From: Micromonospora sp. MH99
GTDB taxonomy: Bacteria > Actinomycetota > Actinomycetes > Mycobacteriales > Micromonosporaceae
Length of the DNA stretch: 64,000 bases
Direction of reading: 5' to 3'
Assembly: GCF_021442385.1 (NCBI RefSeq)
Contig: NZ_MUZA01000009.1
Span: 87,112-151,111, forward strand
Part shown: positions 58,011 to 64,000 of the stretch, in pieces
Layout of the letters: each line of letters begins with the position of its first letter
How positions within the stretch are numbered: the stretch's first letter is position 1
Translations under genes and position numbers: made by a program
Notes under the pieces: generated by a model
Databases searched by the model: none
What the model was told of the DNA's origin: nothing
The model's input: only the letters and a program-made list of their open reading frames with translations

Positions 58011-59027
58011 TCAGCCCTCCGCCGGTACGCGGGTCAGGTCGGGTGGTGACCAGGGGCCGTCGAGCAGCCGCTGAAACCAGGACCACTGTGGCAGCGGCGC
58101 ATTGTCGCCGGCACTGCCCAGCGCCTGCGCGGCGACGAGGTGGCCGAGGCGCAGGCGCCGCTCCGGGTCGAGGTCACGCAACAGCCCGGCCAGGTAGCCG
58201 GCGGCGAACGCGTCTCCGGCGCCGACCGGTTCCACCACCGACACGCGGGGCGCCGGGACGATCACCGGTGCGGCGTCGCGGCACAGGGCTGTGGCGCACA
58301 CCGCGCCGTCCTTGATGACCACCGTCCGTGGGCCGGGCAGCAGCCGGCGTACCGCGGCGGCGTCGGCGGCGCCCCAGAGGGCGTACGCCTCGTCCTGGCC
58401 GACGAAGACCAGGTCGCTGCGGTCGGCGAGGTCACGCAGCACCGGCGCGGCCCGCTCGGCGGGCCAGAGCCGCGCCCGGTGGTTGACGTCGAAGCTGACC
58501 AGCGCGCCCGGCAGCGGCCGGTCGGTCACCGCGTGCTCGACCAGCGCCCGGCAGGAGTCGGAGAGCGCCGGGGTGATCCCGGACAGGTGCAGCACCCGCG
58601 CGCCGGCCAGCCGTGGGTCGGCCAACGCGCCGGCGTCCATCCGGGACGCGGCCGAACCGGCCCGGTAGTAGTGCACGGCGGTGCTCGTCGGGCCCGGATC
58701 CTTGAGGTAGAGGCCGGTCGGGGCGGCCGGGTCCACACCCACCAGGTCGACGCGGACGCCGGCGTCGGCGACGTGTCGGACGACGGCTCGGCCGAAGGGG
58801 TCGTCGCCGACGCGGCTCACCCAGGTCGTCCGGTGGTCGAGGCGGGCCAGGTAACCGGCCACGTTGGACTCCGCGCCGCCGACCGAGACGGCGACCCGCC
58901 CGGCGTGCTCCAGCGGCTCGCCCGGCGGTGGGCACAGCACGACCATCGTCTCCCCCACCGTGACGACCTCGGCCGGCGGGGAGCCGGCCGGGGCGGCAGC
59001 GGGGTCGGGTCGGGGCTTGCTCGACAT
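58011..59027 (-). CDS. PfkB-family sugar kinase, probably 2-keto-3-deoxygluconate kinase
   Basis: Protein of 338 residues from ATG 59027. Ribokinase fold: VVTVGETMVVLCPPPGEPLE, VSVGGAESNVAGYLARLDHR (substrate motif), TTWVSRVGDDPFGRAVVRHV, and the catalytic EPVGAGDAFAAGYLAGLLRD with the Asp base. The pairing with a KDPG aldolase and an IclR regulator makes 2-keto-3-deoxygluconate the likely substrate (branch of pectin/uronate or Entner-Doudoroff metabolism). It ends two bases before the IclR start codon. Confidence 0.88.
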   Translation of the reverse strand: MSSKPRPDPAAAPAGSPPAEVVTVGETMVVLCPPPGEPLEHAGRVAVSVGGAESNVAGYLARLDHRTTWVSRVGDDPFGRAVVRHVADAGVRVDLVGVDPAAPTGLYLKDPGPTSTAVHYYRAGSAASRMDAGALADPRLAGARVLHLSGITPALSDSCRALVEHAVTDRPLPGALVSFDVNHRARLWPAERAAPVLRDLADRSDLVFVGQDEAYALWGAADAAAVRRLLPGPRTVVIKDGAVCATALCRDAAPVIVPAPRVSVVEPVGAGDAFAAGYLAGLLRDLDPERRLRLGHLVAAQALGSAGDNAPLPQWSWFQRLLDGPWSPPDLTRVPAEG

Positions 59028-59099
59028 GGCGGCACACGTCCTGGGGAAAGGGTCCGGGGCGCCGCCGAGCCTAGGCGCGTTGTGCCAGCCGAGCAACCC

Positions 59100-59116
59100 G
59101 TTGCGGTGAGCGCAAC
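59100..59116. promoter_or_regulatory. Candidate IclR operator before the KDG operon
   Basis: GTTGCGGTGAGCGCAAC has 6-bp arms GTTGCG and CGCAAC around GTGAG, 72 bases before the kinase start; another GCAAC at 59093-59097 and GTTGTG at 59079-59084 repeat the half-site nearby. It also lies just after the convergently placed protease end, so a terminator role cannot be excluded. Confidence 0.4.
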
Positions 59117-59121
59117 GCAGG

Positions 59122-59982
59122 TCAGGGCAGGGTCAGCCCGTACGCGGCCAGCACCTCGCCGATCGGCTGGTAGTAGGTGGTGCCGCCGGAGGTGCAGTTG
59201 CCGCTGCCCCCGGAGAGGATGCCGATGATGGTGCCGGTGGACGCCACGTACAACGGGCCGCCACTGTCTCCCGCCTCGGCGCAGATGTTCGTGCGGATCA
59301 GGCCGTAGATCACGCCGGTGGCGTAGTTGACGGTCTGGTTGAGGCCGGTGACGCTGCCGCAGCGGACCCCGGTCGTGACGCCGCTGCGGCACACCGCCTG
59401 ACCGACGTACGCGGTGCCGGGGCCGTTGATGGTGAGCAGCCCGGGATAGGTGTAGACGGCGCTCGGGTGGGCGATCCGGCCGGTGTAGCGGATCAGCCCG
59501 TAGTCGTTGCCGGGATAGCTGGTGGCGGTGCGGGTGCCGAGGGCCGTGGTCTGGGCGCTGTCGGCGTACCAGGTGGCGGCGGCGGTGGTGCAGTGGCCGG
59601 CGGTGATCACGTAGTAGGTGCTGCCGCTGCGCGCGTTCGCGCCGAGCGAGCAGCGCGCGCCGCCGCCGTAGATGCCCTGCCCACCGGCGATCAGGGGGCG
59701 CAGCGTTCCGGGCTCGTGGCGCAGCAGCGCACCGGCCCGGTCGGCCGCCGCCCGCAGCACGGTCAGCTCGCCGGGGGCCACGGTGTCGTCGACGGTGACT
59801 GTCATCCGGCCGGTTGCGGGGTCGAGGCCCCAGGCCGTGCCCGCGGTGCGTACCCCGGTCAGCAGGGCGGCCGGGTCGGCGGCGGGCGCGGCGGCCCGGT
59901 CGGGGACGGCAGCCTGCGCCGCGCCGGGCGCGACGAACAGCAGGATGGTCAGGACGAGGGCGACCAGCGGGGAGCGGCGCAT
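59122..59982 (-). CDS. Secreted chymotrypsin-like serine protease (S1, streptogrisin type)
   Basis: Protein of 286 residues with signal peptide about 1-25 (LVALVLTILLFVAPGAAQA) and GGAGG five bases before ATG. A propeptide covers about 26-100. The mature domain opens at IAGGQGIYGGGARCSLGANA and shows His in VITAGHCTTA, Asp in PGNDYGLIRY and Ser in CAEAGDSGGPLYV, with three cysteine pairs as in streptogrisins and alpha-lytic protease. Extracellular endopeptidase. Confidence 0.92.
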   Translation of the reverse strand: MRRSPLVALVLTILLFVAPGAAQAAVPDRAAAPAADPAALLTGVRTAGTAWGLDPATGRMTVTVDDTVAPGELTVLRAAADRAGALLRHEPGTLRPLIAGGQGIYGGGARCSLGANARSGSTYYVITAGHCTTAAATWYADSAQTTALGTRTATSYPGNDYGLIRYTGRIAHPSAVYTYPGLLTINGPGTAYVGQAVCRSGVTTGVRCGSVTGLNQTVNYATGVIYGLIRTNICAEAGDSGGPLYVASTGTIIGILSGGSGNCTSGGTTYYQPIGEVLAAYGLTLP

Positions 59983-60152
59983 CCGAACCTCCGAAGAGAT
60001 CGAGATTTATGGATGCGGTAAAGCATCGCCCGGCGTCCGACGCCGTGGCAACCTCCGGCCGTCCTCTTCCCCGACGGGCGGGAATCGCCGATCCCGGGAC
60101 GACCCGCGCCGAGGCCGCCGATAATCCTCGAAGACACGGCGGGAGGCCGGGC

Positions 60153-61340
60153 ATGACCACCGGAGGCACCAGGGCGCTGGTACGCCGGCTGGACGGGTCG
60201 ACCCGGGCCACGCTGCTGGAGCTGCTCTTCGACGTGGTCTTCGTGGCCGCGCTCGCGCAGACCTCGAAGCTCCTCGCCGACCAGGAATCCTGGGCCCGCA
60301 GCGCGGCGGTGTTGCTGATGCTGACGGCCATCTGGTGGACCTGGTCGGTCACCTCCACCACGACCGAGTTCTACGACCCGCAGCAGCGCCCCATCCAGGC
60401 CATCCTGATGATCGCCATGGTCGGATCGGTGGGGATGGCGGCATCGCTGCCGATGATCACCACAAGGCAGGCCATTGCCTTCGCGCTCGCCTACGTCGGC
60501 ACCCACGTGGCGCGGGGCATCGTCCTGGTCAGCACGTTGTACCGGCAGCGGCACCGCTCGGCCATGGCGCGAGCCAGCCGGTTCCTGTTCTGGTTCCTGG
60601 TCTCCGGCGTCCCCTGGATCATCGGCGCGCTGGCCGACAGCGCGCGGTGGTGGATCTGGATCATCGCGATCGCGATCGACCTGATCTCCGCGGCGGCACG
60701 GTACCCCACACCCTGGCTCGGGCGGGTGCCGCTCGACCAGTACGACCGGACCACTGCGCACCTGGGCGAGCGGTACCAGCAGTTCGTCATCCTGGCTCTT
60801 GGCGACATCATCCTGGTGCCCACCCTGGAAGTCAGCCGCAGCGAATTCGACCACCTCCGAGTCACCGCCCTGCTCTGCGCGTTCGCGATCATGCTGCTGC
60901 TCTGGCAGATCTACGTCTATCGGGCCGGTGAGTTGCGCGAAACCGCGTCCGTGTCAATGCCCGGCCGGTCCTCCCGGATCGCTCCGTACACCCACCTGGT
61001 ACTACTGGTCGGCGTGCTCGTCACGGCGGCCTCCTTCGATCTTGTCGTCGACCGACCGACGGGAACGACACCGGTACGGTGGCTGATGCTGATCATCGGC
61101 GGACCGCTGGTGTTCGTGCTCGGCCGGGCAGTGTTCGCCTACCTGCTCTCCGCCCGCGTGCCGTGGCGGCGAGTGGCGTCGCAACTGCTCCCCCTGCTGG
61201 TGCTGCCCTGGGCCGGCGGCTGGCCACCGGTGCTGGTCACCGCGATCGTGGCCCTCGCGCTGGCCGGGCACGTCCTGGCCCCCAGGGGCGGCAGCCGGGA
61301 AACCACGCGGGGGCTCAGACTGCGACGGCCCGCCGGATGA
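60153..61340 (+). CDS. Low-temperature-requirement A (LtrA) family membrane protein
   Basis: Membrane protein of 395 residues from ATG 60153 (GGGAGG six bases upstream). It begins TRATLLELLFDVVFVAALAQ with the ELLFDVVFVAA motif of LtrA proteins, followed by IWWTWSVTSTTTEFYDPQQR and LGERYQQFVILALGDIILV, the second family motif. About ten membrane segments. Function unknown despite the name from Listeria. Confidence 0.88.
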   Translation: MTTGGTRALVRRLDGSTRATLLELLFDVVFVAALAQTSKLLADQESWARSAAVLLMLTAIWWTWSVTSTTTEFYDPQQRPIQAILMIAMVGSVGMAASLPMITTRQAIAFALAYVGTHVARGIVLVSTLYRQRHRSAMARASRFLFWFLVSGVPWIIGALADSARWWIWIIAIAIDLISAAARYPTPWLGRVPLDQYDRTTAHLGERYQQFVILALGDIILVPTLEVSRSEFDHLRVTALLCAFAIMLLLWQIYVYRAGELRETASVSMPGRSSRIAPYTHLVLLVGVLVTAASFDLVVDRPTGTTPVRWLMLIIGGPLVFVLGRAVFAYLLSARVPWRRVASQLLPLLVLPWAGGWPPVLVTAIVALALAGHVLAPRGGSRETTRGLRLRRPAG

Positions 61341-61350
61341 CCCTCGACGG

Positions 61351-61923
61351 TCAGACGAGGTGCCGACCGGCCCAGTCGGCGAGGTCCCGGGCGCAGGCGT
61401 CCACCGACTCCCGCCACGTGCGGGCAGCGCCGTCGCCCGCCTCGTCGCTGACCTGCTTGATCAACCGGCAGGGCACACCCGCCTGGGCGGCGGCCCACGC
61501 CACCGCGTACCCCTCCATGTCGACCAGGTCGGCACGCTGGGCCAACCGGTCCCGCGCGTCGTCGTCGGCCACGAACGTGTCGCCGGTGGCCAGCACCGCC
61601 CCCTCGGCGGCCAGGGCCAGCGGCGCCCCGTAGGTCTCCCCGGTGAGCGTGCGCAGCAGGTCGGTGTCCAGGTCGTGTTGGAGCACCGTGGCGACCTCGT
61701 GGATGCCCGCCCACCCGGGGCGCAGCGCCCCGGCCGTGCCCAGATTGAGCAGCAGGCTGGGGCGCGGCCCCGCGGCCAGCACCGCCGCGACCGCGCTGGC
61801 GGCGTTGACCTTGCCCATGCCGGTGAGCAGCACCGGCAGGTCGGGCGGCAGGTAGCGGGCCTCCTCCCCCACGGCGAGCACCACCAGCGGACGATCAGCG
61901 CGGACCGTACCCCGAAGAATCAC
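61351..61923 (-). CDS. Nucleosidase of the PNP/UDP superfamily (MTA/SAH nucleosidase-like)
   Basis: Protein of 190 residues, somewhat shorter than MTAN (about 230). LLTGMGKVNAASAVAAVLAA is the phosphate/ribose loop, LLLNLGTAGALRPGWAGIHE the purine-site loop, and LVDMEGYAVAWAAAQAGVPC plus LIKQVSDEAGDG supply the Glu and catalytic Asp. It would hydrolyse or phosphorolyse a purine nucleoside. It is convergent with LtrA, stops only 10 bases apart. Confidence 0.85.
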   Translation of the reverse strand: MILRGTVRADRPLVVLAVGEEARYLPPDLPVLLTGMGKVNAASAVAAVLAAGPRPSLLLNLGTAGALRPGWAGIHEVATVLQHDLDTDLLRTLTGETYGAPLALAAEGAVLATGDTFVADDDARDRLAQRADLVDMEGYAVAWAAAQAGVPCRLIKQVSDEAGDGAARTWRESVDACARDLADWAGRHLV

Positions 61924-62113
61924 CGGAGCATCCTAAGGGCCGGTGTCGACCGGTCCGCTGTGCACCCAGTCACCATCCAGGTTCGTCTCACCGCACGTCC
62001 AGACTCGTGCGGCAGGCTGGTCCCGCGACCATCGGACCCGCCCGGCCACACCGCCGCCGACCACCGGCGACGCCGCCCGGGGGTCCGGGCCGCCGACGAG
62101 AGAGGTGACGAGG

Positions 62114-62545
62114 GTGTACGACGGACAGGAGTTCCTCCGCGACAAGCGGTGGTGCCTGAGCAGGCGGACGCTGCTGACCGGAGCCGGCGCACTCGGCGCG
62201 GCGGGGCTGCTGAGCGCCTGCGGTGCCGGTGACAGCTCCGCCAGCCGGGCGGCTGCCGCCCCGGGCACTGTGCTGGCCCGCACCGGCGACGTGCCGGTCG
62301 GCGGCGGCACTGTCGTCGACGGGGTCCTGGTCGTCCAGGCCGAGGCCGGCACCTTCACCGCATACGACGCGACCTGCCCCCACCAGGGTGTACGGGTCGG
62401 CGCACCGCGCGACGGAGTGATCACCTGCCCGGCGCACAACTCCACGTTCGCGGTCGGCGACGGCTCCCGCCTGGGCGGGTCCGCCACCCGGGGGCTCACC
62501 GAGATTCCCGTACGGGTCGACGGCACCGACATCGTCCGCGCCTGA
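62114..62545 (+). CDS. Tat-exported Rieske [2Fe-2S] lipoprotein
   Basis: Protein of 143 residues from GTG 62114 (GAGAGG eight bases upstream; GTG 62105 is an alternative). Twin-arginine signal CLSRRTLLTGAGALGAAGLL followed by lipobox LLSACGAG. The Rieske domain has CPHQG and ITCPAHNSTF, the paired Cys-x-His and Cys-x-x-His ligands, and DVPVGGGTVVDGVLVVQAEA before it. It is a small membrane-anchored electron carrier; no partner oxidase is adjacent. Confidence 0.88.
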   Translation: MYDGQEFLRDKRWCLSRRTLLTGAGALGAAGLLSACGAGDSSASRAAAAPGTVLARTGDVPVGGGTVVDGVLVVQAEAGTFTAYDATCPHQGVRVGAPRDGVITCPAHNSTFAVGDGSRLGGSATRGLTEIPVRVDGTDIVRA

Positions 62546-62563
62546 CCGCCGTCCCGCCGGCGG

Positions 62564-64000
62564 TCAGTCGTCGGTGAACCGGTACAGCACGAAGTCCTTG
62601 TCCGCCCCGCACGCGATCACCCGGGTGTTCCACGAGCAGGACGCGCTGCGCACGTCGACGAGCTGGCCCAACTCGTCGACGTCGCCCGACTCGGCCCACA
62701 CGCCGGCCACGCTGCGGTTGTCCGCCACCGTGCTGGTCGGCTCGGCGAAGACGAGCAGGTTGCCGGCGTCCAGTCGGGCCGCCACGCCGGGGCGGTCGGT
62801 AAGCACCGCCTTGCCGGCGGCGTCGAAGAGGGTGACGGTCGCCTTCGGGTACTCCCGTTGGGTCAACACCTGCTCGCCGACCGGGACCAGACCGGTCGCG
62901 CCCGGTGCCGACCAGGAGATCGCCGGCTTCCCCTCGGTCGCCGCGACCACCTCGGTGCGCTCGGCCTCGCTGTTGCGCACCTGCACCAGGCAGGCCCGCC
63001 GCTCGCCGCAGGCCACCAGCGTCTTCGGCCGGTACTCCGCGTTCCCGGCCCGGTAGAGGACCACCGGCGCCGCGTCGGAACCCAGGTCGTACGCCAGCAC
63101 CTGGTACCCGCCGTCGGTGGGGGCCACGTACAGGCGGTCCTCGTGCGCCACCACCAGGTCGTCGAGGTCGGCGACGTTGCCCCACTCGCGCAGCACCGAG
63201 CCGGAGGACATGTCGAGCAGCCGCGCCGACCGGTCGGCCCCGATCTGCACGAGCCGTCGCCCCTTGCCCGTCCACGGGTCACGGGCGCCGCCGTCGAGGT
63301 ACGCCGGCCCACCCGCCGCCTCGTCGGTGCCCACCGGCCGGACGACGGTACGCGCGCCGCCGTACTGGTCACGCGGGTTGGGCCTGCTCCACTTGTCGGT
63401 GCCGTCGCCCAGCTTCAGGCCGACCAGCCGTCCGGCGGCCCGGTCCACCAGCACTGCGGTGTCGTCGGAGAAGTAGACGTCGTCGTCACCGCGGACCGCC
63501 CGGTGCCAGCGCTGGGCGCCGGAGCGGGCGTCCAGGACGGCCAGTTCACGCGGCGTGCTGTCGCCCGGCGCGTCGGCGAGGACCGCGACCGCCCCCGGTA
63601 CGGCCACCAGGCCGGCCCAGTCGTCGGCGGTGACACCGGTCTGCCGGCGCCACAGCTCGTCGCCGGTGCCGGTGTCGACGGCGACCACCTCCAGCCGGTC
63701 GTCCGGCAGCGGGTACCCGAGGTAGGCCCGGTCGCCGAGCACCGCTGTCCACATGCCGCCGGGCCGCTCGGCGCCGGCCGGCACCCTCGACAGCTCGCGC
63801 AGCGTTCCGAACTCCAGGTCCGGGTAGCGGTCCCGCAGCAGGTAGAGCGTGGCCGCGGTGGCCACCCCGGCCAGGGCGAGCACCGCGCCGAGCACCACCC
63901 ACCGGGCCCGCCGCCAGGTCGTACCGCCGGGCGGGGTGGGCGTCGGCGTGGCATTCGCCGCGCCGACCAGCGTGCCCCCGGCGCCCGGCGGCTCCGGCAC
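62564..64000 (-). CDS. Membrane-anchored PQQ-like beta-propeller protein (5' end outside window)
   Basis: The frame runs to the window edge with 478 codons; a GTG sits exactly at 64000, but the true start may lie beyond. A Pro/Thr-rich cytosolic head is followed by a single membrane helix (RRARWVVLGAVLALAGVATA, about 30-50). The extracellular part has PQQ/WD-like repeats: VVAVDTGTGDELWRRQTGVT, LAVLDARSGAQRWHRAVRGD, LVGLKLGDGTDKWSRPNPRD, YVAPTDGGYQVLAYDLGSDA. Two cysteines in VACGERRACLV and two in SASCSWNTRVIACG may form disulfides. Function unknown; such proteins often serve as scaffold or assembly factors at the membrane. Confidence 0.75.
   Translation of the reverse strand: MPEPPGAGGTLVGAANATPTPTPPGGTTWRRARWVVLGAVLALAGVATAATLYLLRDRYPDLEFGTLRELSRVPAGAERPGGMWTAVLGDRAYLGYPLPDDRLEVVAVDTGTGDELWRRQTGVTADDWAGLVAVPGAVAVLADAPGDSTPRELAVLDARSGAQRWHRAVRGDDDVYFSDDTAVLVDRAAGRLVGLKLGDGTDKWSRPNPRDQYGGARTVVRPVGTDEAAGGPAYLDGGARDPWTGKGRRLVQIGADRSARLLDMSSGSVLREWGNVADLDDLVVAHEDRLYVAPTDGGYQVLAYDLGSDAAPVVLYRAGNAEYRPKTLVACGERRACLVQVRNSEAERTEVVAATEGKPAISWSAPGATGLVPVGEQVLTQREYPKATVTLFDAAGKAVLTDRPGVAARLDAGNLLVFAEPTSTVADNRSVAGVWAESGDVDELGQLVDVRSASCSWNTRVIACGADKDFVLYRFTDD

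Noticed and set aside
59028..59060. GGGAAAGGGTCC before the sugar kinase as a LacI-type operator
   Set aside because: It lacks the CTTTC half and symmetry seen in the three palindromes at 9227, 26376 and 27297.
1..64000. tRNA, rRNA, CRISPR arrays, insertion sequences, prophage or integration sites
   Set aside because: I saw no cloverleaf-type tRNA sequence, no regularly spaced repeats, and no transposase or integrase motifs in any frame.

Overview
The window is 64 kb of very high-GC DNA with dense, often overlapping genes, GTG starts, Tat-type signal peptides, mycothiol-linked enzymes, ECF sigma factors and many secreted hydrolases. This fits the chromosome of a filamentous actinobacterium, most likely Micromonosporaceae (Micromonospora-like); the genus is inference from gene style, not from a marker gene. 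I see no rRNA, tRNA, CRISPR array, transposase or phage gene.

Left part (1-19 kb): an ECF42-type sigma factor coupled to a DGPF/YCII protein; a secreted alpha/beta hydrolase with a CBM2; a monooxygenase-hemoglobin fusion divergent from an HxlR regulator with a clear operator between them; several conserved hypothetical genes, one of which has been split in two by a 20-bp tandem duplication; a 1154-residue secreted ThuA/sugar-dehydrogenase/PKD protein; a DUF6817/CoaD-like pair; a lipoprotein; and a large secreted subtilase preceded by a CebR-like palindrome.

Middle part (19-39 kb): an eight-gene minus-strand catabolic and transport island (cupin, TauABC/SsuABC-type importer, Gfo/Idh/MocA dehydrogenase, DUF993 protein, sugar-phosphate isomerase-like protein, NCS1-like permease) divergent from a LacI repressor. 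Three similar 12-bp palindromes (before the LacI/cupin pair, before the importer, and before the distant ThuA protein) suggest one regulon. A 60-bp tandem repeat has been inserted between two genes of this operon. Beyond it lie a fasciclin protein, GNAT and MFS genes, an NDH-2-like flavoprotein coupled to an ECF41 sigma factor, an FMN reductase/MarR divergent pair with two operators, a winged-helix regulator/membrane protein pair, and a GH127 arabinofuranosidase behind two LacI-type palindromes.

Right part (38.5-64 kb): a complete desferrioxamine locus built around one iron box at 47.02 kb. Leftward run a ferrisiderophore-binding lipoprotein, a siderophore-interacting reductase and desA-desB-desC-desD; rightward run two FecCD permeases, an ATPase, a penicillin-amidase-family protein and a second DesC-like acyltransferase. 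Then come a second giant subtilase, a 107-bp palindromic intergenic element, a KDG/KDPG operon (kinase, IclR regulator, aldolase), a streptogrisin-like protease, an LtrA-family membrane protein, a nucleosidase, a Rieske lipoprotein and a membrane-anchored beta-propeller protein cut by the window end.

The two most promising leads are the putative LacI regulon for an unidentified (perhaps 3-keto-) sugar and the amidase/acyltransferase extension of the siderophore locus. The best sequence-level observations are two coding regions reshaped by small tandem duplications (20 bp at 8.9 kb and 60 bp at 21.1 kb).
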